DNA of 64,000 bases from CAYJLF01 sp964371055. GTDB lineage: Bacteria; Eisenbacteria; RBG-16-71-46; CAIMUX01. Each line of letters begins with the position of its first letter. Position 1 is the stretch's first letter. Location: contig CAYJLF010000023.1 in assembly GCA_964371055.1 (NCBI GenBank), forward strand, positions 27,181 through 91,180. Reading direction: 5' to 3'. The translations under genes were made by a program, and so were the position numbers. Below the pieces are notes generated by a model. It did no database searches. It worked only from the letters and a program-made list of their open reading frames with translations, and was not told the origin of the DNA. This document shows, one piece after another, positions 1 through 9,468 of this stretch.

Positions 1-1040
1 CCGCCCTCGCGGGGTTTCTGATCTCCGGCGGAGTGACCGGCTCGGTCCGGAAGCTGGTCGCGGCGACGCGCCGGCTGGTCGAGGGCGACTACGGAGTCCG
101 GGTGGAGATCGCGCAGCGCGACGAGATCGGCCAGCTTGGGCGAGCGTTCAACGACATGGTGAGCGGCTTGCAGGAACGCGAAAAGATTCGCTCTGTCCTC
201 CAGAAGACGGTGTCACGCGAGATCGCCGATGAATTGCTGCGCGAGGGTTCCATCGACCTGGGAGGCGCGGAGAGGCCGGTCACGGTGCTCTTCTCCGATG
301 TCCGCGACTTCACCCGGATCTCCGAGGGACTCGCCCCGGCTGACCTGGTATCCCAGCTCAACGCCTATCTGACCTGTATGTCCGCGGCCATCGAGTCTGA
401 GCACGGGGTCATCGACAAGTTTGTCGGCGACGCCATCATGGCCCTCTTCGGGGTGCCGGTTTCGCGGGGGACCGATGCCTCCGACGCCCTGCGCGCCGCC
501 CAGCGGATGGTGGCCGCCATGGATGAGCACAATCGGCACCGCGCCGCGCTCGGCCTGACGCCCTGGGCCAACGGCATCGGGGTCCATGGCGGCGACGTCG
601 TGGCCGGAACCATTGGCTCGCACGACCGGTGGTCCTACACCGTCATCGGGGACGCGGTCAACCTGGCTTCGCGGTTAGAGGGCCTGACCAAGCATTACGG
701 CGTACGGATCGTGACCAGCCGGGCGGTGCGCGACGCAGCCGGAGCCGGGTTCGCCTACCGGACTCTGGACCTGGTGCGGGTGAAAGGACGGCAGGAGCCG
801 GTGGAGGTCTTCGAACTCCTGGCGGCGGCGGGCCCCCCTCCGGCCTGGCTGGATCGCTACGAGGCCGGAGTCCAGGCCTACCGCGAGGGGCGCCGCGACG
901 CGTCCCTCGCGCTCTTCCGCCAGGTCCTGCAGGCGGACGAGGATGACGCACCCACGCAGGTCTATCTCGGCCGGCTCGAAGCGAACTCCGATCTCCAGTC
1001 GCCGGGCTGGGACCCGGTGTTCCAGCTCGACGAGAAGTGA
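1..1040 (+). CDS. HAMP-domain class III adenylate/guanylate cyclase, 5' end missing
   Basis: Membrane-bound nucleotide cyclase making a cyclic nucleotide, probably cAMP. The reading frame is open to the left edge and begins inside a hydrophobic helix (ALAGFLISGG), so the sensor and membrane parts lie outside the window; a GTG at 33 is not the real start. In order: end of a transmembrane helix, a HAMP linker (VRKLVAATRRLVEGDY), then the catalytic domain. The metal-binding aspartates sit in FSDVRDF and FVGDAIM, the adenine-type lysine in DKFVGD, and the substrate-binding threonine and asparagine in YTVIGDAVN. The last 60 residues form a TPR-like helical pair (YEAGVQAYREGR). It has the same catalytic layout as the CHASE2 cyclase at 7324-9468, so two cyclases lie within 9.5 kb. 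Family and catalytic competence are well supported; the signal sensed is unknown. Confidence 0.93.
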   Translation, partial: ALAGFLISGGVTGSVRKLVAATRRLVEGDYGVRVEIAQRDEIGQLGRAFNDMVSGLQEREKIRSVLQKTVSREIADELLREGSIDLGGAERPVTVLFSDVRDFTRISEGLAPADLVSQLNAYLTCMSAAIESEHGVIDKFVGDAIMALFGVPVSRGTDASDALRAAQRMVAAMDEHNRHRAALGLTPWANGIGVHGGDVVAGTIGSHDRWSYTVIGDAVNLASRLEGLTKHYGVRIVTSRAVRDAAGAGFAYRTLDLVRVKGRQEPVEVFELLAAAGPPPAWLDRYEAGVQAYREGRRDASLALFRQVLQADEDDAPTQVYLGRLEANSDLQSPGWDPVFQLDEK

Positions 1041-1094
1041 CCCCGGACGACCGCGCCCCCGACGGCGCGACTCGCCCGGTTTCTCAACACCCTG

Positions 1095-2615
1095 CTACGC
1101 TCCCGCCAGCATCATCTCCGCGCACTTCTCTCCGATCATGAAGCAGGCCGCCACCGTGTTCCCGCTGACGACGGTCGGCATCACCGAGGCGTCGGCGACC
1201 CGCAACCCCGATACGCCCCTCACGCGCAGCCGCGCATCGACCACCGCGCCAGGATCGTTTCCCATTCGGCAGGTGCCGGCCGGGTGCCAGAGCGTGGAGG
1301 CCCCGTTGCGGATCGCAGCCTCGACGTTCTCGCCGGGAGCGATTTCCCCGCCGTTGACCCTGGAGAAGGCCTTCGTCCCGGCCATCTCGCGCGCCAGCCT
1401 CACGGCGGCGACCAGGGTCGTCAGGTCCGCCTCGTGCTCGAGGTAGTGCGGATCGATGAGCGGCGCTGCGGCCGGATCGGCTGAGGCGAGCCGGACATCC
1501 CCGCGGCTCTCGGGGTTGACGAGAATACTGAGGAAGATGAAGGTCGGGCCCCCGAAGTCGAGGAACGGCGACAGCGGCGCGGGAAGGCTCGGCGTGAAGT
1601 TCATCTGGAGGTCGGGCGTCCCCGCACCCGGGCGGGTGCGCACGAAGATCGTGTTCCCGGTCAGGAGCGTCGTCATCGGGCGATCCTTCTCGAGGGACCG
1701 GAAGATGATCATCGATTGGACGTGGTCCTGCAGATTGCGCCCCACTTCGGTGAGATCCGCCACGACCGGGATTCCGTGCGCCCGGAGCTGATCCGCCGGC
1801 CCGAGTCCCGAGAGCATGAGCAGCTTGGGAGAGAGAAACGCTCCGCCCGAGACCACCACCTCCCGATCGGCCCGCGCCTGTCTCACCTCGCCGTTCTGCA
1901 GGTACTCGACGCCGACGGCTCGACCTCCCTCGAGGAGAATCCGGCGCGCCATCGCGCCGTTCTCCACCGTGAGGTTCGGCCGGGAGAGCGCCGGCTGGAG
2001 AAAGGCGGTCGCGCCGCTGGCCCGCTTCCCGTCCGCATCGATGTGAAACTGAAGCAGCCCGGCCCCGTTCTCCTGCCGGGCGCCGTTGTAGTCCCAGTCC
2101 GGGCCGTCGTAGCCCAGCTCGACGGCGGCGTTCCGGAACTCTTCCGATCGCATGACGGCGTCCGGGCAATAGCGAACGGGGATCGGACCACCGCTCCCAC
2201 GCTCCGCCGACGCCCCGCCCTCGAAGTCCTCCAGCTTCCGAAAGTACGGGAGCACGTCCTCGTAGCCCCAACCTTCGGCGCCGAGGCGCTTCCATCCGTC
2301 GTAGTCGCCCCGGTTGCCGCGGACGTACATCATGGCGTTGATCGACGTCGACCCACCCAGAACCTTTCCCTGGCTGTACGGAATTGTCCGGCCGGCCAGG
2401 CCGGGCTGCGGCACCGTCGCGAACTTCCAGTCCACGTTCGTTCCCCAGAGGCGGACGAATCCGCCGATCTCGTGAATATCTGAACTCGCGTCGCCCTCGC
2501 CGGCCTCCAGGAGCAGCACGCGTAGATTCCCGCTCTCCGAAAGGCGACCTGCGATCACGGATCCGGACGCGCCGCTTCCGATGACGATGTAGTCGAAGAC
2601 CTTGCTCTCACTCAT
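1095..2615 (-). CDS. GMC-family FAD oxidoreductase (choline dehydrogenase-like)
   Basis: Flavoprotein of 506 aa in the glucose-methanol-choline family, which oxidises alcohols using FAD. The N-terminus carries the dinucleotide-binding motif GSGASG followed by LLLEAGEGD. The family signature GKVLGGSTSINAMMYVRGN follows, and the catalytic histidine lies near the C-terminus in TLWHPAGTCRMG. The frame continues upstream to 2825, but the family N-terminus begins at MSESKVFDYIVIGSG, whose ATG at 2615 has a GAGGA ribosome-binding site. I therefore chose that start. No secretion signal is seen from this start. The substrate (choline, alkanol, sugar or other alcohol) cannot be told from sequence. It stands alone, convergent with the cyclase gene and separated from the next plus-strand gene by a 490-bp gap. 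Confidence 0.93.
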   Translation of the reverse strand: MSESKVFDYIVIGSGASGSVIAGRLSESGNLRVLLLEAGEGDASSDIHEIGGFVRLWGTNVDWKFATVPQPGLAGRTIPYSQGKVLGGSTSINAMMYVRGNRGDYDGWKRLGAEGWGYEDVLPYFRKLEDFEGGASAERGSGGPIPVRYCPDAVMRSEEFRNAAVELGYDGPDWDYNGARQENGAGLLQFHIDADGKRASGATAFLQPALSRPNLTVENGAMARRILLEGGRAVGVEYLQNGEVRQARADREVVVSGGAFLSPKLLMLSGLGPADQLRAHGIPVVADLTEVGRNLQDHVQSMIIFRSLEKDRPMTTLLTGNTIFVRTRPGAGTPDLQMNFTPSLPAPLSPFLDFGGPTFIFLSILVNPESRGDVRLASADPAAAPLIDPHYLEHEADLTTLVAAVRLAREMAGTKAFSRVNGGEIAPGENVEAAIRNGASTLWHPAGTCRMGNDPGAVVDARLRVRGVSGLRVADASVMPTVVSGNTVAACFMIGEKCAEMMLAGA

Positions 2616-3105
2616 GAAATCCTCGTTGGTAGGGGAGTCGTGGGTATGGACTCGTTGGTTGTTCTCGCTCACGTCGCCCCGGGGCAACGCTCCGACATCG
2701 GGAGTGACTATAGCGCTTCGTACAGTCCCCGCCGCACGATTTGCGCCGCACACGACCGTCGCAGCGATTGCCCATCGCATCATCTCGCGGCCTCCGGTCG
2801 CACTGCGCCGACGGCCTGTCTCCACTCGTCGCGGCGGAGTGCATGCCGGGGCGGATGCTGCGACAGTTGGTCACACTCCTCCACATTGTCCCGGACGCTC
2901 TGCCTACGTCTCACACTTGTACACTCTTCCATCGTGATGGACACTCTTGAGACGGAAGGCAGCGACGCCTTGTCGCCGTGCGGTGCGAAGCCCGCGGCCA
3001 ACTCTCCTTCGCATGTATAAATGATCTTGCGTACCTCACCTCATCCCGCCAGAATGAGATCCGGTCACACACGAACACCAACACGAACACGAACAGGAAT
3101 CGGTC
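2616..3105. other. 490-bp divergent intergenic region
   Basis: It separates the minus-strand GMC oxidoreductase from the plus-strand FecR/CHASE2 cluster and should hold both promoters. The several short open frames here overlap on both strands, lack ribosome-binding sites and look like chance. A TATAAAT stretch near 3016 could be a -10 element for the plus-strand cluster, but no convincing -35 partner is visible. Between about 3066 and 3100 there is a short direct repeat of the form acacgaac/aacacgaac. Confidence 0.5.
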
Positions 3106-4308
3106 ATGAAGCTCAGCCGAAAGGGCGCGCCATCGGCACGGCCGACGGGATCGGGCCGCGGCGTCGCGCCCGAAGAGTCCTCGCGCAACCGGAGTGTCTT
3201 CTTCGCGGGGCTGGTCTTCGCGTTGCTCGGGGCGCTCGCGGGGCATGCGGGGATCGCGACCGCGCAGTGTGAAAGCCCGTCTGCGCAGATCCTCCTCGAT
3301 CAGACCATCGAGGTCTTCCGCGTCGGCGACTTCGACCCCTCGGACACGCACTTCCACCCTGGTATCTTCACGCTTTCGATCTGCTCGGATCGCGTCCGCA
3401 ACGCTCGGCTGAAGCTGACGGTGTCAAGTACGTCCCGCGGCGCCCTCGCGGAAGGCGAGTCCGATGTCTTCGCCCTCGCAGCCGGGACCATCACGCTCAC
3501 GAATCAGGATCTCGCGCGATCGGGCGGGGTGTACGAACTCCGGGACTTCGAGGTTCAGCCGGAAGGTGAGGAATTGGAGGACAGCGTCCTGGGGACGGGA
3601 CGGCTGCCCGAGGGGGAGTATTGCTTCGAGATCGACCTCTTGGACGGCGACGATGGAACTCCGATCGCGCCGCGGACCCGGGCCTGTCTGCTGGTGACCA
3701 ATCCGCTGGACCTGGAACTCCTCCGCCCGGGCGCGCCGTTCGGTGAGCCCCCCCCGGCCGCCTTCGACCTCCTGCCCCAGTTCCAGTGGGCCTCGCAAGC
3801 ACGGTGCTGGCGCCTGACGATCGCCCGCGCGGAGCCCGGTGATGCTTCAGGCGAGGATGTGATGGAGCACGTCCCGGTCTATACCACCCTCCTGACGCTC
3901 GGCGAAGACGAGTGCGGGGCCGGTGACGCCGAGACCGCCCAAGGAGGTGCCGGGCTGATCACCTGGAGCTATCCCCCGTCGGCGGAAGACCTGCTTGCGG
4001 ACCAGACCTATTGCTGGCAGATGACCGCGGTGGTCGAGACCTCCGGGGGGACCGAGGAGTTCCAGAGCGAAGTCTTCTGTTTCCGCCGCTCGACCCCCGG
4101 CAGCCACGATGCGGCCAGAGTCGCATCCCTGCTGGAAATGCTGGTCCGGCGGATCCGTGAGCACCAGGGAGCGCCCCTAGACGATGGGTTGCAGCCCACC
4201 GGCGAGGTCTGGTTGAACGGTCAGGCGGTCGATCCGCTGGCTCTCCAGGAGATCGTGGACGGGATCGTCGAGGGCCGGATCCGGATCGAGGAGTTGCGGC
4301 TTGAGTAA
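3106..4308 (+). CDS. Secreted protein with an Fn3-like domain, first gene of the FecR/CHASE2 cluster
   Basis: A 400-aa exported protein with no recognised family. A basic N-terminal stretch of about 28 residues precedes a hydrophobic segment (FFAGLVFALLGALAGHAG) and an Ala-x-Ala-like cleavage region before QCESPSAQ, so export is likely. The middle (around 200-330) reads as a fibronectin-III-like fold, with an FQW strand, a YTTLLTL strand and YCWQMTAVVE. The C-terminal 60 residues are charged and helical and end in RIRIEELRLE. Several paired cysteines suggest periplasmic disulfides. The next gene (FecR) starts 8 bp before this one stops, so they are co-translated. A periplasmic structural or sensory role beside FecR is inference. 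Confidence 0.8.
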   Translation: MKLSRKGAPSARPTGSGRGVAPEESSRNRSVFFAGLVFALLGALAGHAGIATAQCESPSAQILLDQTIEVFRVGDFDPSDTHFHPGIFTLSICSDRVRNARLKLTVSSTSRGALAEGESDVFALAAGTITLTNQDLARSGGVYELRDFEVQPEGEELEDSVLGTGRLPEGEYCFEIDLLDGDDGTPIAPRTRACLLVTNPLDLELLRPGAPFGEPPPAAFDLLPQFQWASQARCWRLTIARAEPGDASGEDVMEHVPVYTTLLTLGEDECGAGDAETAQGGAGLITWSYPPSAEDLLADQTYCWQMTAVVETSGGTEEFQSEVFCFRRSTPGSHDAARVASLLEMLVRRIREHQGAPLDDGLQPTGEVWLNGQAVDPLALQEIVDGIVEGRIRIEELRLE

Positions 4309-5089
4309 TCACCGATCGTCGTCATCCACCGCCAGGTCGCGTCTCATCCGGCAAGCCGGATCGATCTGGTTGAGCCTTTGGGCCGTCGGAGCGGTCAGCG
4401 TCGCCGCGGCCCAGGGTCCCACCATCGCCGTCGTGCTCAAGGTGAAGAACGAGGTCACCCATCAGTCCGCCGGCGGCGCCTGGACGGCCGTGCAGCCGGG
4501 GATCCAGCTCTCCGCCGGCGACCGGCTCCGCACCGGAGACGACTCCTTCGCGGCCTTGATCTTCCAGGACGACCAGAGTGTGCTCAAGGTCTCCTCCCGC
4601 ACCGAGGTCACGATCGATGCGACTCCCGGATCAGCCGGAAGCTGGTCGAAGAAGCTTCGCGTCGACCTCGGCGCCGTCTGGGCCAAGGCGAAGCCGGGAG
4701 AAGCCGCGACCTTCGAGATCGAGACCCCCACGTCGGTGGCGTCCGTGAAAGGGTCGGCGGCTTACGACAGCGTCGACGCCTCCGGCGCCAGCCGTCTCTT
4801 CGTGGAGGAGGGCCGCTGGGTTTTTGGGAATCAGTTCGGATCGTTCGAAGTCGGCCCGGGACAGGACGGGTTCTCGGATGGCGTGAATCCCCCCGTCATC
4901 ACTCCCACGGAGCCGGGCGAAGCGCCGACCTTCGCCCGAGACAATCCGATTCCGGGCGTCGAACCCCAGGGGCAAGGTGGAGACCGCGGAGAGACGCCGG
5001 CCGAGGCCCGGGGCGAGATCCGCATCCGGATGCGGGATGAAGCCGGCATCGAGAGGACCCTCATCATTCGCTATCAGGAGGAGGAATAG
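4301..5089 (+). CDS. FecR-domain periplasmic protein
   Basis: A 262-aa protein with an N-terminal hydrophobic segment (about residues 20-36, LWAVGAVSVAAA) acting as signal peptide or anchor, then a FecR domain. The typical FecR order is visible: VLKVKNEV at the start, the GIQLSAGDRLRTGDDSFAAL strand-turn motif, LKVSSRTEVTI, and the VDLGAVWAKAKPGE ... FEIETPTSVASVKGS block. In this family the domain sits in the periplasm and usually regulates an ECF anti-sigma system, but many stand-alone copies lie beside CHASE2 or adenylate-cyclase genes, as here. The C-terminal 90 residues are Gly/Pro/Glu-rich and end in a short charged strand. The start overlaps the previous gene by 8 bp, and the next gene begins 15 bp downstream. 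Confidence 0.88.
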   Translation: MSNHRSSSSTARSRLIRQAGSIWLSLWAVGAVSVAAAQGPTIAVVLKVKNEVTHQSAGGAWTAVQPGIQLSAGDRLRTGDDSFAALIFQDDQSVLKVSSRTEVTIDATPGSAGSWSKKLRVDLGAVWAKAKPGEAATFEIETPTSVASVKGSAAYDSVDASGASRLFVEEGRWVFGNQFGSFEVGPGQDGFSDGVNPPVITPTEPGEAPTFARDNPIPGVEPQGQGGDRGETPAEARGEIRIRMRDEAGIERTLIIRYQEEE

Positions 5090-5104
5090 GACCGTGACAG
5101 GTAC

Positions 5105-7282
5105 GTGTCGGCACGCCGCGGGGGGCCGGACTTGCATCTGATCTTCAGAAGAAACAACTCTGAACGCGGACCGGCCCAGGCGCGTCCGGGCCGATCCACG
5201 GCGGTCCTCGCCCTGGCCCTGGCGGTTTGGCTGGGCACCTTCACGGCGCCCCGGGCCTCCGCAGCCGGATCACCGCGCTTTCTCGTCCTCGCTCCGACGG
5301 AATCGGTGATCGCCGATCCGGCCGACCTCGTGATCGCGATCGCCATCATCGATCCCGACCGGCAGGTCGATCCCGCCACCGTCAGCCTGTGGCTCGATGG
5401 CCGGGAGGTTACAGCCTCCGCGCAGGTCACGGCCGGGGCCGTCACCTGGGTTCCGCCGGAGCCTCTCCCGCCGGGATCGCATCGCTTCGAACTCCGGGGT
5501 CGCACGTTGACCGGCACCGAGCTCATCCCCATCCAGCACGACTTCCGGGGCGGGCCGGAGACGGCCGAGAGGGCCATCCGGGAGACCAGAGGCCAGCTCA
5601 CTCTGTTCACGTTGAGCGACGACCTGGCCGGGCCCGGGCGCCGGCTGCGGCAGGAGCCGGAACGAACCTCGACCGCACGCCTGACGATGAGCACCAGGTG
5701 GGATCAATGGAAGATCGACGCGCGGCTTTTCCTCACGTCGGACGAGGAGCAGGGCTTCCAACCGCGCAACCGATACGCGGTCGAGATCGATCGCGGCTGG
5801 ATCGGAGTCGGCGCCGGGGACCTGAACTATCGGTTCTCCCCCCTGGTTCTCCAGGGCAAACGGACCCGGGGCCTCGGAGGCCGGCTGCGCTACGGCGCCG
5901 CGGAGTTGACGGCGATCTCCGGCACGATTCGTCGCGGAGTGGAAGGCTCGATCCGCATCACCCCGGCGGTCTTCGACACGAACCTGGTGCGCCTGGTCCA
6001 CTCCGACTCGGTCCAGGCCCTGTCCGACACGACCGTGTTGGGCGGCTCGTTCGAACGGAAGCTGATCGGCGCCCGGCTTGCCTTTGGCCGCGGGCGAACC
6101 TTCCAGTTCGGTCTCGACGGGCTCCGGGTCCGGGACGAGGTCGGATCGATCCGGAAAGGCCTCATGCCGAAGGACAACCTGGTGGTCGGCGGAAACGTCC
6201 TCGTCGCTCCCTCGGGGCGCCGGGTCGTCGCCGAGGCGATCTGGGCCTGGAGCGCGCTCTCCGAGGACATCACGGGAGGAGCGCTGTCGGATTCTCTGCT
6301 GGAGGAGCGGTTGGGCGGAAGCTACCCCGACTTCCGCGACTACGACCGGTACTTCATCGTCAACTACAGCACCACGCCGATCGACCCTCGCCAACTCTCC
6401 AGTCTCGCCTGGGAGACCACGGTCAGGGGAGACTTCGCGGGCCACTCCTATCGAGTCGGCTACCGACGGACCGGCACGGCGTTTCGAAACCTCGCGGCGA
6501 CGTCGCTGCGGAGCGATCAGGCTGGAGTGCGCCTCACGGACACCTTTCGCGCCTGGCAGCGGCGACTGGAACTCTCAGGGGAGTTCGAAGGGTTTGCGGA
6601 CAACCTGTCGAAGGACAAACTCCACACGACGGATACCCGGATCTGGGGCGCCTCGGCCGCCTTCCTGCCTGGTCGTCCGGATCTCCGGAGCGTGACGCTC
6701 GGCGTTCGCCAATACCACCGCGAGAATGACGCGGCCGCACCCTCGCCCGGAGATCTCGACTTCCGGCGGGACGAGACGACCACCAGCATCACCGTCGGCG
6801 CGGGCTACAACCTCCTCCTCGGGTCGGGTCACGAGTTCGCGCTCGGCTTCGCCCGGGTTCGCACGGACGCGCTGGAGAGAACAGCCGACGCCGTTCGCTC
6901 GGACTGGCGAGTCGGATGGAGCACGCGGTTCTCGCGCGTGCCGGTGTCTCTGAAGGCGGGCGTGGCCGGCAGCCGGGCGGAGTACTCCGCGACCGGCGCC
7001 GAGCTCGACTATTACCACTACGACCTGGGTGTGAACTACCGGTTCCTCGACGGCCGCCTGCATACCTCCGCGTCGGCGGGGCTGCTCGCCGGCGAAGGGA
7101 GTCAGGGACTCTCCGGGGGAGACAAGACGAGTTTGAGCGCGGCCGCAGTCTACCTCCTTCGCGACGGCACCTCCATCACGGGCCGGATCGGCCGCTCGAG
7201 CTTCCGCGGCGACGCCGACCCCGCGCAGGACTATGATGAGACGATGGTGAGCCTGCGCCTCGTGCAGGACTTCTCGCTGTAG
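5105..7282 (+). CDS. Outer-membrane beta-barrel protein with N-terminal Ig-like domain
   Basis: A 725-aa exported protein of unrecognised family. A 30-residue basic leader precedes a hydrophobic signal core (VLALALAVWLGTF) with cleavage near ASAAG. An Ig/cadherin-like domain follows (about 50-145), with VIADPADLVIAIAI and LPPGSHRFELRG strands. From about residue 190 the sequence is a long run of alternating-polarity strands rich in Tyr, Arg, Phe and Gly, ending in LRLVQDFSL, as expected of an outer-membrane barrel of about 500 residues. The GTG start at 5105 is the best in-frame choice but its ribosome-binding site is weak. It lies 15 bp after fecR and 41 bp before the CHASE2 cyclase, so it is probably part of the same transcript. 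A role as an outer-membrane sensor or channel is inference. Confidence 0.8.
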   Translation: MSARRGGPDLHLIFRRNNSERGPAQARPGRSTAVLALALAVWLGTFTAPRASAAGSPRFLVLAPTESVIADPADLVIAIAIIDPDRQVDPATVSLWLDGREVTASAQVTAGAVTWVPPEPLPPGSHRFELRGRTLTGTELIPIQHDFRGGPETAERAIRETRGQLTLFTLSDDLAGPGRRLRQEPERTSTARLTMSTRWDQWKIDARLFLTSDEEQGFQPRNRYAVEIDRGWIGVGAGDLNYRFSPLVLQGKRTRGLGGRLRYGAAELTAISGTIRRGVEGSIRITPAVFDTNLVRLVHSDSVQALSDTTVLGGSFERKLIGARLAFGRGRTFQFGLDGLRVRDEVGSIRKGLMPKDNLVVGGNVLVAPSGRRVVAEAIWAWSALSEDITGGALSDSLLEERLGGSYPDFRDYDRYFIVNYSTTPIDPRQLSSLAWETTVRGDFAGHSYRVGYRRTGTAFRNLAATSLRSDQAGVRLTDTFRAWQRRLELSGEFEGFADNLSKDKLHTTDTRIWGASAAFLPGRPDLRSVTLGVRQYHRENDAAAPSPGDLDFRRDETTTSITVGAGYNLLLGSGHEFALGFARVRTDALERTADAVRSDWRVGWSTRFSRVPVSLKAGVAGSRAEYSATGAELDYYHYDLGVNYRFLDGRLHTSASAGLLAGEGSQGLSGGDKTSLSAAAVYLLRDGTSITGRIGRSSFRGDADPAQDYDETMVSLRLVQDFSL

Positions 7283-7323
7283 AAGAGGATCTCGGGAGGC
7301 CGGACGGCCAAGGGAGGTCCAGG

Positions 7324-9468
7324 ATGCGCCGATTCACCTTCAGGCGATCGCGTTCGTCCGCAGCCGGTCACGCCTCCACCCTCCCGCGCACGATCCTGAC
7401 GGCGTCGCTGCTCGTCCTGGGGACGGCCCTCCTGGCGGACCTGATCTCCCGGCTTCATGTGGTGGAGAAGGTCGAGCTTTCCCTGCTCGATCTGCGGTTT
7501 CGTTTCCGCGGCCCGATCCCCCACCGCGACGAAATCGTGATCGTCACGATCGACCAGACCAGCGAGTCGGATCTCGATCAGGCGTATCCCTGGGACCGGC
7601 GGCTGCACGGCCGGCTGGTCGACAACCTCGGCCGCGCCGGCGCGCGGCTGGTGGTGTTCGATGTGGTCTTCACCGAGGGGGCGGACTCCGCGGCGACGGC
7701 AAGCTTCGCCGATGCCATCGGCCGCGCCGGCAACGTCATCCTGGCGGGAAAGACCGAAGAGACCCGCCTCCGGGCCCGTGCCCACGCGATCTACCCGCCC
7801 CTTCCCCGTCTCGCCGAGAATGCCTGGGGCTGGGGTCGGATCGACCAGTACGGCGACATCGACAACGCGGTGCGACGCTACGGGCTCACCACCACCTTCT
7901 CGGGCCGGGAGTACGCCACTCTGGCGGTGCAGACGCTCAAAGCCTACCAGGGCCTCCCCCCCGATGCGCCGGTCACCTATGACGACGGGGTGGCGCGGGT
8001 CGGGTCGTATGAGATTCCCCGGTACGATCGCCAGACGATGCTGATCAACTACGCCGGTCCGGCCGGGACCTTCTCCCAATACTCCTTCTCCAGCGTCCTC
8101 GACGACAGCTCCTTCGACCTGCCGCGCGAGGAGGCTGATCTCGACATCTTCGACCTCTGGCTCGCGCGCGGCGTGTTCCGCGACAAGATCGTCCTCGTGG
8201 GATACACCGGCCGGGAGCTCCACGACTTCATCCACACCCCCTTCTTCGGGAGCGGGCAGGAAAAGGTCCTGACGCCGGGCGTGGAGATGCACGCCAACGC
8301 CATCAGCACCATGTTGGGCGGCCGGTTCATCTCCCGGCCCGGCACGGCCGTGCCCGGCTTCCGGCTCCTCCTCGCCCTGCTGTGGGCCGGGCTCACCTGC
8401 GTCGTCGCCACACGACTGGGAGTGGTTCCCGGCCTCCTCTGCACGCTCGCCTTCGCCGTCGGGGAGATCGCCCTGGCCTTCTGGCTCTTTCGGGCCCGCG
8501 ACTGGTGGATCGAGATCACCACGCCCACGCTGGCCACCGCCATGGCCTACACGGCCCAGACGGCGCGCACGGTCATCGCGGAACGGCGGGCCAAGCGGCA
8601 GATCCGGGGCATGTTCCAGCACTACGTGCCGCCGCAGGTCGTGGACCAGCTGATCCGGCGCCCCGAGCTCCTGGCGCTGGGGGGAGAGGAGCGGGAGCTC
8701 ACCGTGATGTTCACCGATATCGAGGGATTCACGACGATCTCGGAGACCCTCAAGCCCAGCGACCTGGCCAATCATCTCAACAGCTACCTCACGGCCATGA
8801 GCGAGATCGTCCTGCGGCACCGGGGGATCGTCGACAAATTCGAGGGAGATGCGATCATGGCCGAGTTCGGGGCCCCGGTCCCCTTCTCGGAACATGCGCG
8901 CGAGGCCTGCCTGGCGGCGCTCGAAATGCAGCGACGCCTGCGGGAGCTGGGCCGGGAGTGGGAGCGCGCCGGGCTTCATCCCTGGCGGTCCCGCGTCGGC
9001 GTCCACACCGGCAACGTGATCGTCGGCAACATGGGAAGCAGCACCCTCTTCGACTACACGGTGATCGGCGACAACGTCAACCTGGGAGCCCGCCTGGAAG
9101 CAGCCAACAAGATCTACGGCACGCGGATCATGGTCAGCGAGGCCACGCTCCGCGAGGCGGGACCGGGGTTCATCGCGCGGGAACTCGACGACATCGTGGT
9201 CAAGGGGCGAACGCACCCGGTCAAGGTCTTCGAGCTGGTCGCGGGCCCCGGGGAAACTCTGCCGCCTGACCAGGAGCGGGCCCTCGCGATCTATCATCGC
9301 GGGCTGGAGGCCGCGCGGGAAACCAGGTGGGAGGAAGCGGCGGCCCGGTTCGAGGAGGCGATCACCCTCGCACCCGAAGACGGACCGTCTCGTTACCACC
9401 GCCTTCGCGTGGCCGATCTGACGGCGATCGCCGCACGGGCGTCGAAGGCGTCAGCCGGCGGGACGTGA
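7324..9468 (+). CDS. CHASE2-domain adenylate cyclase
   Basis: A 714-aa inner-membrane receptor cyclase. One N-terminal helix (about residues 22-42) precedes an extracytoplasmic CHASE2 domain (about 45-335; it opens with ELSLLDLRFRFRG and contains VTIDQTSESDLDQAYPWDR and the closing ILVGYTGRELHDF-type strand). Three transmembrane helices follow (about 340-415), then a cytoplasmic class III cyclase. Catalytic residues are complete: metal aspartates at 465 (FTDIEGF) and 509 (FEGDAIM), adenine-recognising Lys505 and Thr579, and the NVNLGARLE helix. Lys/Thr favours ATP as substrate. A TPR-like pair closes the protein. It is the last gene of the secreted protein/FecR/barrel series, which suggests that envelope state is reported as cAMP. 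The ligand is unknown. Confidence 0.95.
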   Translation: MRRFTFRRSRSSAAGHASTLPRTILTASLLVLGTALLADLISRLHVVEKVELSLLDLRFRFRGPIPHRDEIVIVTIDQTSESDLDQAYPWDRRLHGRLVDNLGRAGARLVVFDVVFTEGADSAATASFADAIGRAGNVILAGKTEETRLRARAHAIYPPLPRLAENAWGWGRIDQYGDIDNAVRRYGLTTTFSGREYATLAVQTLKAYQGLPPDAPVTYDDGVARVGSYEIPRYDRQTMLINYAGPAGTFSQYSFSSVLDDSSFDLPREEADLDIFDLWLARGVFRDKIVLVGYTGRELHDFIHTPFFGSGQEKVLTPGVEMHANAISTMLGGRFISRPGTAVPGFRLLLALLWAGLTCVVATRLGVVPGLLCTLAFAVGEIALAFWLFRARDWWIEITTPTLATAMAYTAQTARTVIAERRAKRQIRGMFQHYVPPQVVDQLIRRPELLALGGEERELTVMFTDIEGFTTISETLKPSDLANHLNSYLTAMSEIVLRHRGIVDKFEGDAIMAEFGAPVPFSEHAREACLAALEMQRRLRELGREWERAGLHPWRSRVGVHTGNVIVGNMGSSTLFDYTVIGDNVNLGARLEAANKIYGTRIMVSEATLREAGPGFIARELDDIVVKGRTHPVKVFELVAGPGETLPPDQERALAIYHRGLEAARETRWEEAAARFEEAITLAPEDGPSRYHRLRVADLTAIAARASKASAGGT

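Noticed and set aside
2602..3020. Several short open frames in the gap before the FecR cluster
   Set aside because: They overlap each other on both strands, lack ribosome-binding sites and show no family features.
7231..9399. A 722-codon open frame on the minus strand opposite the CHASE2 cyclase
   Set aside because: Same artefact of high GC content; the plus-strand frame has the complete CHASE2 and cyclase domains.
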